DNA of 64,000 nt from JBAYIE01 sp965279165 (GTDB lineage Bacteria > Bacteroidota > Bacteroidia > UKL13-3), in contig OZ257140.1 of the NCBI GenBank assembly GCA_965279165.1, forward strand, positions 2,418,001 through 2,482,000, written 5' to 3'. Position numbers and translations under genes: made by a program. Shown piece after piece: positions 1-8,339 of the stretch. The number at the start of each line of letters is the position of its first letter. Within the stretch, counting starts at the first letter, position 1. A model generated the notes under the pieces. It ran no database searches and was not told the DNA's origin. It saw nothing but the letters and a program-made list of their open reading frames with translations.

Positions 1-720
1 CGAAAATCCACCGCTCCCAAAAGTACCACCCCAAAGTACCGGTCCACCAAAACCACCCATTCTACCTCCACGACCACCGCCCATGCGAGCGAAAACAACA
101 ATCAAAATAATAATGATGATGAATAGTTTAAACAAAGAAGGAATTCCTTTTTTACCGCCTGCTTCCTTGTCGTTGATAAATTCACCGGAAGCAGCTGCCA
201 TAATTAAAGTAGTAGCTTCATCCAATCCTCCATAAAAATTACCGGCTTTAAAATTCGGATTCATGTATTGGGTTCGGATTCTTGTGGTGAGAGCATCCGT
301 AATCGTTGCTTCCATGCCATACCCAACATGAATTCTAGCTTTTCTATCTTTAACAGCTACATAGATTAATATGCCATTGTTCTTTCCTTTTTCACCAATT
401 CCCCAAGTGGTTGCAATTCGCTGACAATAATCAAAAAGATCGTCGTCTTCCAAACTGTTTTCCAAAACTATGGCAATTTGGGTCGATGTTGAATCAAAAT
501 AGGTAACCAGTTTTTGTTCCAGCATGGATTTTTCATCCGCACTTAAAACGCCGGCATAATCGTTAACCAACACATTGCTTTTTGCAGGCACTTCCTTAGC
601 AAATACTTGCATTACCGGCAATAACAAGAAAAGGAGCATGAACCCTTTAGAAACTTCACTCCTAAAATTCGATAGACTAACCCCTAATCCCTTACCACTG
701 AATACTAATTTACTATTCAT
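1..720 (-). CDS. TPM-domain membrane protein (YgcG-like), C-terminus outside the window
   Basis: The frame is open from an ATG at 720 down to base 1, so the protein continues past the window edge; 240 residues are visible. A hydrophobic signal segment lies at about residues 27-41, followed by a TPM domain at about 45-175 (repeat motifs such as DYAGVLS and NNGILIYVA), a membrane helix at about 197-210 and a glycine-rich tail. This is the standard layout of the YgcG/TPM family, whose biochemical role is unsettled. It overlaps the preceding gene by 8 bp and belongs to a lemA-TPM-TPM operon. An in-frame ATG at 639 would give a more usual signal peptide, so the start is uncertain. Confidence 0.85.
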   Translation of the reverse strand, partial: MNSKLVFSGKGLGVSLSNFRSEVSKGFMLLFLLLPVMQVFAKEVPAKSNVLVNDYAGVLSADEKSMLEQKLVTYFDSTSTQIAIVLENSLEDDDLFDYCQRIATTWGIGEKGKNNGILIYVAVKDRKARIHVGYGMEATITDALTTRIRTQYMNPNFKAGNFYGGLDEATTLIMAAASGEFINDKEAGGKKGIPSLFKLFIIIIILIVVFARMGGGRGGRMGGFGGPVLWGGTFGSGGFS

Positions 721-1156
721 GTTCACCTCCAAACGATATATCATTGGTTAATTCATTTTTATCTGTTGCATGATACGGAAAATGGAATTTAAGTTTTTCA
801 CCCGCATCTGCAATGGCTTTGGTTAATCCTTCTGTATATTTCCCTTCTTTAAAATGTTGCAACATCGATTCTTTTTCTGCATCCCAAAAATCTTGGTGTA
901 CTTTTTCGTGTATACCCGAATCGCCAAGGATAGCAAATTTCTTGTCTTTGTAAGCAAGATAAAAAAGAACCCCGTTTTTTAATTCGGTAGCATCCATGCC
1001 AAGCTGTTCAAAAATTTCTTTTGCTCGCACATATGGATCCAACTTGCATTTCGGTTCTATATGCAAACGAATTTCTCCGGAAGTATTCAATTCGGCGAGT
1101 CGTATTGCCTCTACTATTTGTTGTTGTTCGGTTTCCGAAAAAAATGTTTTTGACAT
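713..1156 (-). CDS. TPM-domain protein, short soluble form
   Basis: This 147-residue protein is essentially one TPM domain without signal peptide or membrane helix. It opens with a helix (ETEQQQIVEAIRLAE) and carries the family features SGEIRLHIE at about 26-34 and NGVLFYLAYKDKKFAILGD at about 61-79. In many Bacteroidota a short TPM protein sits between lemA and a longer membrane-anchored TPM protein, exactly as here: lemA ends 79 bp upstream and the longer TPM gene overlaps its end. The function is not established; an envelope or membrane-stress role is inferred from the family only. Confidence 0.88.
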   Translation of the reverse strand: MSKTFFSETEQQQIVEAIRLAELNTSGEIRLHIEPKCKLDPYVRAKEIFEQLGMDATELKNGVLFYLAYKDKKFAILGDSGIHEKVHQDFWDAEKESMLQHFKEGKYTEGLTKAIADAGEKLKFHFPYHATDKNELTNDISFGGEHE

Positions 1157-1235
1157 ATAGAATTGGTATTAAAATAAATAAAGACTACAGCGTTTGCACA
1201 CTGTAATCTTTACAATTGGTTAATTGGATAGGTGA

Positions 1236-1829
1236 TTATTCGAATTTTACTTCCGGTGCTTTTTCGGCTCCGGTTACTGCTTCGAAATATCCTTTTTTAT
1301 CGAATCCAAACATTCCGGCATAAATTACTTGTGGGAATTTACGCACGTAAGTATTGTATTCCTTTACGATTTCGTTGAATTTTTGACGTTCAACCGCAAT
1401 TCTGTTCTCTGTTCCTTCAAGTTGTGATTGCAATTCCAAGAAATTCTGGGTTGCTTTTAATTGCGGATATTGCTCGGCAACAACCATCAAACGTCCTAAA
1501 GCTTGCGACAATTCGCCTTGGCTTGCTTGAAACTTTTGAATTTGTTCAGGTGATAATTTGCTGGCATCTACTTTTACTTGTGTTGCACTTGCACGTGCAT
1601 TGATTACATCGGTTAAGGTTTTTTGCTCAAAATTGGCAACTCCTTTAACGGTATTTACCAAATTCGGGATTAAATCCAGCCGTCTTTGGTACACATTTTC
1701 TACCTGACTCCAGGCCGAACTGGTGGCTTCCTGCTTGCTAACCATGTTGTTGTAGCTGCCACAACCGTTAAATACCAACAGGAGAAATGCTCCTGCAATA
1801 ACCAAAAGAATAATTGTTCCTCTTTTCAT
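1236..1829 (-). CDS. lemA: LemA family protein
   Basis: The 197-residue product has a hydrophobic N-terminal segment (about residues 4-20) and then the typical LemA helical domain with conserved SAWSQVENVYQRRLDLIPNL at about 41-60 and ENRIAVERQKFNEIVKEYN near residues 140-160. A cysteine at about 23 after LVFNG could be a lipoprotein site, although the family is usually described as N-terminally anchored with the helical part outside the cytoplasmic membrane. It is first in the lemA-TPM-TPM operon. Its molecular role is not known. The start ATG at 1829 immediately precedes the positively charged N-terminus MKRG. Confidence 0.95.
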   Translation of the reverse strand: MKRGTIILLVIAGAFLLLVFNGCGSYNNMVSKQEATSSAWSQVENVYQRRLDLIPNLVNTVKGVANFEQKTLTDVINARASATQVKVDASKLSPEQIQKFQASQGELSQALGRLMVVAEQYPQLKATQNFLELQSQLEGTENRIAVERQKFNEIVKEYNTYVRKFPQVIYAGMFGFDKKGYFEAVTGAEKAPEVKFE

Positions 1830-1917
1830 ATGTTTGTGTTAATGAGTTTATGCAAGGTACAAATTAACAACCAAACTTCGTGTCAGTGACAAAATGCCGT
1901 GCTCTTTCACCGATTTT

Positions 1918-1949
1918 TTTGGTGATTTTACCGTATTCTTTTAGGTTTG
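1918..1949 (+). promoter_or_regulatory. Bacteroidota-type promoter for the GT9 gene
   Basis: TTTG at 1918-1921 and TAGGTTTG at 1942-1949 are 20 nt apart, matching the Bacteroidota consensus TTTG / TAnnTTTG. Transcription would begin near 1955, giving a leader of about 40 nt before the ATG at 1997. Confidence 0.55.
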
Positions 1950-1996
1950 TGCAGATAGAGGGCTGAAAATTGGTATTTAGCCCAACCCATTAAAAC

Positions 1997-3067
1997 ATGA
2001 TATATAAATCTGACTGCCGCCATTTTAAAGGACATATTCCCTGCAAACCACATAAACAACATGGCTACCATTGTGCCGATTGTGTGGCTTACGAACCGGT
2101 TACCAAACGTATCCTGATTATTAAATTAGGTGCTATTGGCGATGTTATTCGAACCACACCGTTGGTGGTGAAATACAAAAAAGAATTTCCCGGGTGTAAA
2201 ATTACTTGGTTAACATGGACGCCTGATATTTTGCCTTCTTCCCAAATTGATGAAATTTTAAAGTGGGACCATAATAGTTTGATGTACGTGCAAAATAGCA
2301 CTTGGGATATTGCCATAAACCTCGACAAAGAAAAAGAAGCCGGTGCCTTATTAAAAGTAGTGGATGCAAAAGAAAAGTTCGGATTTGTTTTGAAAGACAA
2401 TGAAATTCAGCCAATCAACGAACTGGCTTTGCATAAATTTTTAACCGGCATGTTCGATGATGTGAGCAAGGAAAATACCAAAAGTTACTTACAGGAAATT
2501 TTTGAGATATGTGGTTCCAAACACCAAGGTGAACCATACTTAATGGATACCCACGACGACAAAGGATATACATGGAACCTACCAAAAGGAAAGAAAATTA
2601 TTGGGATGAATACCGGTTGTGGTGGCAGATGGACTACCCGCTTATGGAGTATTGATAAGTGGGTTGAACTGGTTGGGTTGTTAAAAGTACAACATCCGGA
2701 TGCTGAGATTTTATTGTTGGGTGGTGAAGCGGAAGATGCACGTAACAAAGAAATTCAACAACGAAGTGGCGCAATGTATCTTGGATATTTTAGTCTATTT
2801 GAATTTATAAATTTGGTGAACCATTGCGAAATGGTGATTACCCAAGTTACCATGGGAATGCATATAACACTTGCTTTGGGTAAGAAAATTATTTTGATGA
2901 ATAATATTTTTAATCCGCACGAATTTGACTTATTCGGTAAAGGAGAAATTGTTGCTCCCAATAAATCCTGTAAATGCTTTTATCGCGGAAGTTGTGTAGA
3001 TGGAACCAGTTGTATGGAAGAACTTCCGGCGGCCAAAATTGCAGAGTCGGTACGAAAGTTTCTTTAG
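1997..3067 (+). CDS. Glycosyltransferase family 9 (heptosyltransferase-like) with a Cys/His-rich N-terminus
   Basis: The 356-residue protein has the GT9 signature KLGAIGDVIRTTPLV at about residues 43-57 and a C-terminal nucleotide-sugar domain containing MNTGCGGRW and LLLGGEAED. GT9 enzymes add heptose or related sugars to lipopolysaccharide-type glycans at the cytoplasmic face of the membrane. Unusually, the first 30 residues hold C7, H9, H13, C16, H19, H22, H25, C26 and C29, a pattern suited to metal binding, and a second Cys cluster (CKC, C, C) lies close to the C-terminus. It faces the minus-strand operon with a glycosyltransferase and a methyltransferase, so a shared surface-glycan role is plausible. 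The sugar substrate cannot be named. Confidence 0.88.
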   Translation: MIYKSDCRHFKGHIPCKPHKQHGYHCADCVAYEPVTKRILIIKLGAIGDVIRTTPLVVKYKKEFPGCKITWLTWTPDILPSSQIDEILKWDHNSLMYVQNSTWDIAINLDKEKEAGALLKVVDAKEKFGFVLKDNEIQPINELALHKFLTGMFDDVSKENTKSYLQEIFEICGSKHQGEPYLMDTHDDKGYTWNLPKGKKIIGMNTGCGGRWTTRLWSIDKWVELVGLLKVQHPDAEILLLGGEAEDARNKEIQQRSGAMYLGYFSLFEFINLVNHCEMVITQVTMGMHITLALGKKIILMNNIFNPHEFDLFGKGEIVAPNKSCKCFYRGSCVDGTSCMEELPAAKIAESVRKFL

Positions 3068-3071
3068 TTAA

Positions 3072-3130
3072 AGTAGTGCTTGGTGCATAGTGCTTGGTGC
3101 TTGGTGCAATGGCTGTGAACAGTGAACAGT
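3072..3130. repeat. Heptameric tandem repeat between convergent genes
   Basis: About eight consecutive 7-bp units of the GTGCTTG / GTGCATA / AACAGTG type fill the space between the stop codons of the GT9 gene and the convergent beta-propeller gene. Similar period-7 arrays follow several other genes in this window. Confidence 0.8.
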
Positions 3131-3134
3131 GACA

Positions 3135-4187
3135 TCAATAATCCAACTTCCCGATTTTACCTTTACTACCGGCAACAAAAACTGCCTTGCCTTTTTTGGC
3201 TTTTTTTACCACATGAAAGCCGAGGTTGCTAATTTTTTGCCAACCGGTTTTTTTGAATTGAAGAAGGTAATCCACACCGTTTGTGCCCACTGCAATAAAT
3301 TTGAATTCACCAATCATTTCAATACAGGAGCGATACCCGTTTACATTCTCCGGAAAACTAAAACCTTCGTCGAAATACGTTATGGAAGCACAAGCATTAA
3401 CGCCGGAAGTGTCGTTTAAATAGTCGCCTCCAACCATATGAAATTGTGATTCGTCGAGGGTAAATGAAAATGCTCCTTTGCTGGCCGATCCTTTTGCTAT
3501 TTGAATAGATTCGGCATACCAGGTATCCATTTTTTCTGAATAATATAACAATCGGGAATATTTTCCGCCGGTTACAAAGCCAAAATAATCCGGATTCCAG
3601 CATTTTAGACTGGTGCCACTGGCTGCAAAAAGGGACTCACCTTCCAGTGATTCCGGAATTTTTGAAGTATCTAATTCTTGCCATGTTTCACCGCCATCTT
3701 TGGTGCGCATCAAAAAAAAATGGCCATGAATAGGATCTCCAATCACCATTCCGTTTTTATTGTCCCAAAAATCCATTGCATCTAAAAAGCAAGCCGTATC
3801 TGTATTGGAATATACTTCTTTCCAGTTTTGTCCGCCATCATTGGTTGTTAAAATATAGGAAGGAGATCCACTACACATAATTACCGCTCTTTTATCGTCG
3901 AAGGCTTCTATATCACGGAAATCACTTTTTTCATAACCTTTGATTTGGGTGAATTGAAATGTTTTTCCTCCATCAATGCTTTTAGCGATGGTAGCAAGAT
4001 TACCACTTGCCCAAATCACTTTATCATCCACCACACTTAATCCCCTGAATGATATTTTTTGCAAAATTAAACCTTCGGGCAAATTGAATTTTGTTGAATC
4101 TATTAGTTCAATTTTCGGTTGGGCAGATAAACAATCTGCAAAAATTAGGAGCAGTAACAGAAGAAAAATGGAATATATTTTTTTCAT
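3135..4187 (-). CDS. Secreted beta-propeller protein (BNR / Ycf48-like)
   Basis: Translation from the ATG at 4187 gives a 350-residue protein beginning MKKIYSIFLLLLLLIF, a clear signal peptide. The body has repeated Asp-box-like strands such as SIDGGKTFQFT, TNDGGQNWKEV and TKDGGETWQEL, which form sialidase/Ycf48-type beta-propellers. This fold is found in many secreted proteins and does not by itself indicate enzyme activity. The start is preferred over an upstream in-frame ATG at 4226 because it makes a one-base TAATG overlap with the preceding glycosyltransferase gene, the same coupling seen one gene upstream. It is the last gene of a three-gene operon. A T9 run in the coding strand near 3712-3720 leaves the frame intact. 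Confidence 0.85.
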   Translation of the reverse strand: MKKIYSIFLLLLLLIFADCLSAQPKIELIDSTKFNLPEGLILQKISFRGLSVVDDKVIWASGNLATIAKSIDGGKTFQFTQIKGYEKSDFRDIEAFDDKRAVIMCSGSPSYILTTNDGGQNWKEVYSNTDTACFLDAMDFWDNKNGMVIGDPIHGHFFLMRTKDGGETWQELDTSKIPESLEGESLFAASGTSLKCWNPDYFGFVTGGKYSRLLYYSEKMDTWYAESIQIAKGSASKGAFSFTLDESQFHMVGGDYLNDTSGVNACASITYFDEGFSFPENVNGYRSCIEMIGEFKFIAVGTNGVDYLLQFKKTGWQKISNLGFHVVKKAKKGKAVFVAGSKGKIGKLDY

Positions 4188-5314
4188 TACAACATTTCCG
4201 TTAGGTGAGCAATGATACCATTCCACCCGTATGTTTTATAAAAAGACAAGGGAATAGATTTTGTTTGTTGAATAAAGGTAATAATATTTTCAGAAAATGC
4301 ATCCCAATTACGGTCGTCGGAAATTATTAAGTTAGTGCCGCAAACCTCAGGGTCTATACCTTCTGCTCCATTTTTTGTGGAGATTACCCTTTGGTTTCTT
4401 GCCAATGTATCAATTGCTTTGGTTTTTACCCCGCCACCACTTAATAATGGATTTATCATTAAATCAGCTGCATCAATATACAAATCAATATCCGCAACAA
4501 AGCCGCAATAGATTATTTCTGATTTGTCTTTGATATTGTCCAACACTTTATCCGGTAAACCTTTGCCACAGATTACTATTTTAAATTTGAAATTGTCGGC
4601 TTGTTTTAACCTTGGGTAAATTTCGTTGTTTATAAATTGAACCGCTTCGTAATTTGGATAATAACTTAGGGTAGAAAAGAACAGAATCATTTTTTCATCT
4701 GGTTCGATTCCAAGTTCTTTTTTCAATTGTAGAATTCTTTCAGGAAAGGATAATTCGGGCAAACTTGTATAAGTTACACCATAAGGTGTTAAAAGAGTTT
4801 TTTCAGGGTTAAGGTCGAATTCATAAATGGCTTTTTGTCTATCGGTTTCACTCACAAAGATTACCAAGTCGGCCATACGATAAGTCCATTTTTCATAAAT
4901 ATAAAGCATCTGCCAAAACCATTTTCCCATGGATTTAAAACGCAGGTACTCGATATTGTTGCTTCGGATAAATATTTTTTGTTTTGTACTTAATTTCAAA
5001 GCAAGCATCAACCATCCAAACCATGGCTGATCGAAAAACAACCATTCTGAATTTTTCTCTACAATGAGTTTACGTAAGATAGTAATCAATTTAAAATTGA
5101 AATATCTGCCTGCTTTAAAAGGCATCCCGAAAATCAATTCGAAATTCGCATGTGGTATCTCAAATTGTGGCGAATATGGTTCAACGGTAAAAACGGTTAC
5201 TTTATGTTGTTGGGAAAGAAAACTTAAAATGTTTAAGGTAGAAATTTCGCCACCGGTTGTTGCTGGAAGAAAAGGATAAGAGATTATGGCCAGGATGTTT
5301 TTCTTGTCTGCCAT
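4187..5314 (-). CDS. Glycosyltransferase family 4 (group 1)
   Basis: Starting at MADKKN (5314), the product is 375 residues. The N-terminal Rossmann domain contains the acceptor-side motif FLPATTGGEISTLN, and the C-terminal domain has GGGVKTKAIDTLARNQRVIST followed by a conserved glutamate, the usual donor-binding region of GT-B family 4 enzymes. These transfer a sugar from a nucleotide donor to a lipid-linked or surface glycan on the cytoplasmic side. It overlaps both neighbours by a single base (TAATG), implying translational coupling with the upstream methyltransferase and the downstream secreted propeller. Substrate and linkage cannot be predicted. Confidence 0.9.
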   Translation of the reverse strand: MADKKNILAIISYPFLPATTGGEISTLNILSFLSQQHKVTVFTVEPYSPQFEIPHANFELIFGMPFKAGRYFNFKLITILRKLIVEKNSEWLFFDQPWFGWLMLALKLSTKQKIFIRSNNIEYLRFKSMGKWFWQMLYIYEKWTYRMADLVIFVSETDRQKAIYEFDLNPEKTLLTPYGVTYTSLPELSFPERILQLKKELGIEPDEKMILFFSTLSYYPNYEAVQFINNEIYPRLKQADNFKFKIVICGKGLPDKVLDNIKDKSEIIYCGFVADIDLYIDAADLMINPLLSGGGVKTKAIDTLARNQRVISTKNGAEGIDPEVCGTNLIISDDRNWDAFSENIITFIQQTKSIPLSFYKTYGWNGIIAHLTEML

Positions 5315-6216
5315 TATTTTGTTGCTTCTACATGGATGCGGTCGCCATGGATACCAAACCAACGGGTAAGGTAATAATTTGGATACTGTAAAAATTTCTT
5401 TGCCATGTTTTCTATTAACGAACCACGCAGAGGAATAGTACGGGGATGTTTGATATGGTGTTCAATTTTAATTTTTGAGAAACCTGCAACTTTACACATT
5501 TCCAAGATACTTGAACCCGAAAATTCGGTAAGGTGGTAGGGTGGAATGGTCATGGTTTTTTGTTTGCCCAATAACCGATAAAGGATAAAGCCAAGTTTGC
5601 TCGACAATAAGTTTAATGTTCCGGGAACCTGAATTAGCACAACGCCTCCAGGTTTTAGAATTCGGTGCACCAAACGCATGGCAGCAGTGGGATTGGTAAA
5701 ATGTTCGAGAACATCGCCCATTAAAATTACTTCAAATTCGTTTTCTGCAATTTCGTGGAAAAGCAACGAATCGTCGAATGGTTTATTTATAAGAGGCAGG
5801 TTAAACTGTTTGGCAGCATAATCAACTGCAAAGGAAGATAATTCGATTCCTTTTACATGGTAACCTGCATTGCGTAAAGCATGTAAATAATTGCCGGTAG
5901 CACAACCAATTTCGAGCACGTGAGAACCTGGTGCACATCGGGCTTTCATTTGTTCAACCCCTTCCTTATAATCTCCGGCATTTAATATTTGCAGATAATC
6001 TACATCCATATGATGGGTTGCTTTATCGGCACCTGTAAAATAATCGGACGCGTACATTTCGGTGATTTCAGCATCTGTAGGTCGAGGCCAAATCGACACC
6101 AATCCACAATTATCGCATTTTACCCCCCAAAGAAAGCGGTCTTTGAAAAGGTATCGAAATGGAATGGTTTTTCCGGTTTGGTTATGACATAAATTACATG
6201 CGAAGGTTACTTTCAT
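5314..6216 (-). CDS. SAM-dependent methyltransferase with N-terminal zinc ribbon
   Basis: The 300-residue protein starts at ATG 6216 (MKVTFACNLC); a start at 6252 is also open but lacks support. Two Cys pairs, CNLC near residue 7 and CDNC near residue 36, form a zinc ribbon as in other glycan-modifying methyltransferases. The class I SAM site is seen in HVLEIGCATGNYLHAL, followed by LMGDVLEHFTNP and LKPGGVVLIQVPG. It heads an operon with a glycosyltransferase and a secreted propeller, so the likely target is a sugar or glycolipid, but this is inferred from context. Its start region lies back to back with hpt, 48 bp apart. Confidence 0.88.
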   Translation of the reverse strand: MKVTFACNLCHNQTGKTIPFRYLFKDRFLWGVKCDNCGLVSIWPRPTDAEITEMYASDYFTGADKATHHMDVDYLQILNAGDYKEGVEQMKARCAPGSHVLEIGCATGNYLHALRNAGYHVKGIELSSFAVDYAAKQFNLPLINKPFDDSLLFHEIAENEFEVILMGDVLEHFTNPTAAMRLVHRILKPGGVVLIQVPGTLNLLSSKLGFILYRLLGKQKTMTIPPYHLTEFSGSSILEMCKVAGFSKIKIEHHIKHPRTIPLRGSLIENMAKKFLQYPNYYLTRWFGIHGDRIHVEATK

Positions 6217-6225
6217 CCGATAGTA

Positions 6226-6233
6226 TATATTTG
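6226..6233 (+). promoter_or_regulatory. Putative -7 element for hpt
   Basis: TATATTTG fits the Bacteroidota TAnnTTTG element and lies 31 bp before the hpt ATG. No convincing TTTG is found at the expected -33 distance, so the site is tentative. Confidence 0.4.
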
Positions 6234-6264
6234 ACAAAATTATAAATAGCAAGCATTATAACTA

Positions 6265-6813
6265 ATGTCGGTAGTTAAAGTTCATGAACGGATATTTGAA
6301 CCCTTGATAACCAAAGAACAAATTGATGCAAGGGTTAAGGTAATTGCTGGGTATATCAACCTTGAATATGCCGGAAAGCATCCAATTTTTCTAGCGGTAT
6401 TAAATGGAGCTTTTATTTTTGCGGCCGATTTACTCCGTCAGCTAGAATTTCCGCACGAAATTTCATTTGTTAAAATGAGCAGTTATGCAGGAACCAAATC
6501 AACCGGTAAAGTGACTGAATTGATTGGTTTTAAGGAAGACTTAAGCAATAGGCATGTTATTATATTAGAAGATATTGTTGAAACCGGAAGAACCTTAAAT
6601 TTGGTTACCGAACAAGTTATGCGTTTGCAACCGGCTTCTTTAAAAGTTGCCAGCTTATTGGTGAAGAAACTTGAAAACATACCATTATTCCCTGTTGACT
6701 ACGCAGGTTTTACCATCGAAGATCGTTTCGTACTTGGATATGGTTTGGATTATGATGGGTATGGTAGGAATTTGGATGGGATATATGTGGAAAGGATAGG
6801 GGAGAGGGGATAG
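6265..6813 (+). CDS. hpt: Hypoxanthine phosphoribosyltransferase
   Basis: The 182-residue enzyme salvages hypoxanthine (and usually guanine) to the nucleotide using PRPP. The phosphoribosyl-transferase motif is visible as VIILEDIVETGRTL at about residues 93-106, the N-terminal LAVLNGAFIFAADL loop holds the pyrophosphate-binding region, and KMSSYAGTKSTG forms the flexible active-site loop. Length fits the family (about 175-185). In many Bacteroidota hpt is directly followed by adk and obgE; here about 10 kb of other genes lie before adk, which suggests insertion or rearrangement. Confidence 0.96.
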   Translation: MSVVKVHERIFEPLITKEQIDARVKVIAGYINLEYAGKHPIFLAVLNGAFIFAADLLRQLEFPHEISFVKMSSYAGTKSTGKVTELIGFKEDLSNRHVIILEDIVETGRTLNLVTEQVMRLQPASLKVASLLVKKLENIPLFPVDYAGFTIEDRFVLGYGLDYDGYGRNLDGIYVERIGERG

Positions 6814-6853
6814 TCATTGGGCAATGGTCATTAGTCATTAGGCAGTTGTCATT
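6813..6853. repeat. Heptameric tandem repeat after hpt
   Basis: Six 7-bp units (GTCATTG, GGCAATG, GTCATTA, GTCATTA, GGCAGTT, GTCATT) begin at the hpt stop codon. The sequence belongs to the same family as arrays near 16.5, 22.1 and 29.3 kb. Confidence 0.8.
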
Positions 6854-7104
6854 TTGTGAGTTGTTAATGCCTAAATAAGGTTGACCGTTTATACTTATTT
6901 ACTACCTAGTTTATTTGGTTTTTGGAGGAAGATTTTTACCTTTAATGAAAGGGTTGACAATTCGGGTATAAAGCAAATGTGTGGGATGATATGCTCGATG
7001 GGGTAGCGGGTAGGGAATTGTTAGCAGTAATGCGATTGAAATTCGAGGTTCAATTTTATTAAACGAAAATGAACAGTAATAAATAACGCAGAGAGACAAC
7101 TATA

Positions 7105-7467
7105 ATGAGAATCATTACTAAAATAAACACCCCAAAGAGTATTGTTCTAAAAAGACTAGTTTTTAACGAAGAATGGATTGACAAATTTGATCGGATTTTA
7201 ATTTATGTTGTTTTGGGTGCATTGGCTACTTTATCGGCTTTCATGATTTTAACTGCTGACTTTAGCAACCCCAATAATAGGATCATGTCATTGACAGCAC
7301 TTCCATTGACATTATTATTAAGCCTTTACATTATATACCGTACTGCGACCGAAAAATCCCTTATAGAAATAGTAACTCCATTCGATAGTCTAAAAAATAA
7401 ACAATTATTATTAGCCTTTGCCGAAAAAAAAAACTGCCAATTGGCCATAATTCAAAAGACAGTATAA
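7105..7467 (+). CDS. Hypothetical membrane protein, probably truncated by a frameshift
   Basis: I do not recognise this protein. The 120-residue zero-frame product has a charged N-terminus and two membrane helices (about residues 32-52 and 61-79), then a cytosolic segment. The frame ends soon after a run of ten A bases at 7424-7433. In the -1 frame the reading continues for another 66 codons to 7634 with plausible protein composition, so the intact product is likely about 176 residues. The break sits in the codons GAA AAA AAA AAC, identical in sequence and phase to the break in copA at 40 kb. This could be a sequencing or assembly error, a real mutation, slippage, or ribosomal frameshifting. 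Confidence 0.55.
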   Translation: MRIITKINTPKSIVLKRLVFNEEWIDKFDRILIYVVLGALATLSAFMILTADFSNPNNRIMSLTALPLTLLLSLYIIYRTATEKSLIEIVTPFDSLKNKQLLLAFAEKKNCQLAIIQKTV

Positions 7468-7634
7468 TTTTATACAACAAAGTTTATACAAAGAATATGG
7501 TCTTCCTTTTTAAGGACAATATTGTACTATTTACAATTCTTAGAAACGGTTTCAGAATTAATCTCCCTACTTTAATTTCCCATTTGCATTTAAAACGTAG
7601 ACTAGAAAAGGAATTTAGCAATTCTGATTCTTAA
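7401..7634 (+). other. -1 frame continuation of the 7105 gene after the A10 run
   Basis: Frame ending at the TAA at 7632-7634 is open from 7401. After the slip it would add 66 residues, starting LPIGHNSKDSIILYNKVY and ending in a Lys/Arg-rich helix and FSNSDS. Together with residues 1-110 of the upstream frame this makes a two-helix membrane protein with a soluble tail. The candidate slip heptamer A AAA AAC is 7428-7434. Confidence 0.5.
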
Positions 7635-7676
7635 CTGTCAAGACTGTAATGAAGAACATGACGACAAGATATTGCC

Positions 7677-7818
7677 CCACAAGTGCTAACAGCGGTCTTG
7701 CATCAGTTGGTTTTTACTCTTAATTTGTATATTCGTCTCGCTGGCCTGCTTTTCGCTCAGGCGACTGTGACTGCGTCACGTCATCCCAACTGAACGCAAG
7801 GCCACAGAACGTTTGTGG
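7677..7818. repeat. Long imperfect palindrome, about 140 bp
   Basis: The left arm (7677-7706) and right arm (7786-7818) are imperfect inverted copies: outer CCACAA, then TAACAGCGG-like sequence, CTTGC and CAGTTGG, each with small bulges. The centre holds a smaller perfect inverted repeat, GTGAC-TGC-GTCAC at 7767-7779. The layout is reminiscent of recombination-site or cassette-boundary palindromes. No coding sequence is seen in it. Confidence 0.6.
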
Positions 7819-7859
7819 TATCTCAATCAAGAACAAAGATAAATTGAGTTAATTTATAA

Positions 7860-8339
7860 TCAATCATAGTACTTTAATAAGTAGCTTTCTATTTCCATAT
7901 CATCAAAAATATTTTCCTTGACAACAACTTGTTTGAATATTTCCACTTGTAATTCAGCATCTAATTCAGTTTCGTTCATAGATTGCGCATCAGCGATATA
8001 AAATCTCCATCCAATCAAATCAATTTTATTTTGATGGTCATATAGTAATTTCGCAAGCTCCAATTCTGCTGTCGATGCTTTTAACAGCTCAGCCCAATTA
8101 TTAAAGTTTGCAATTTTTGCAATGACATGTTGGGCATTCATAAGACTAAAATTTTCTTCATCTATGCCAAAGTCCGAAATAATCATTTCTATATCAAAAT
8201 ACTTGGGTCCGTATTCGTAGAGAAAAGAAGTTGTACTTTTGTCTAAAACAGGAGTTTTTGTTTTAAAATCTCTGTAAAGATTCTTTGATTGGAGCTTGAA
8301 ATAGTCAATCGTTTCCATAATATAATCCATTTGTTCCAA
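7860..8339 (-). CDS. Hypothetical protein, 159 residues
   Basis: A soluble, acidic protein without signal peptide or membrane segment. The central part, from YFDIEMIISDFGIDEENFSLMNAQHVIAKIANFNNWAEL at about residues 47-85 (shown by its ends YFDIE and NNWAEL), resembles small helical domains in which a his-containing helix is followed by a GF-x-x-W-x-x-L turn; I cannot assign a family with certainty. It is the only minus-strand gene of the small-gene region and lies between two long imperfect palindromes. No function is proposed. The start at 8339 is the first ATG; ATGs at codons 4 and 8 are alternatives. Confidence 0.7.
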   Translation of the reverse strand: MEQMDYIMETIDYFKLQSKNLYRDFKTKTPVLDKSTTSFLYEYGPKYFDIEMIISDFGIDEENFSLMNAQHVIAKIANFNNWAELLKASTAELELAKLLYDHQNKIDLIGWRFYIADAQSMNETELDAELQVEIFKQVVVKENIFDDMEIESYLLKYYD

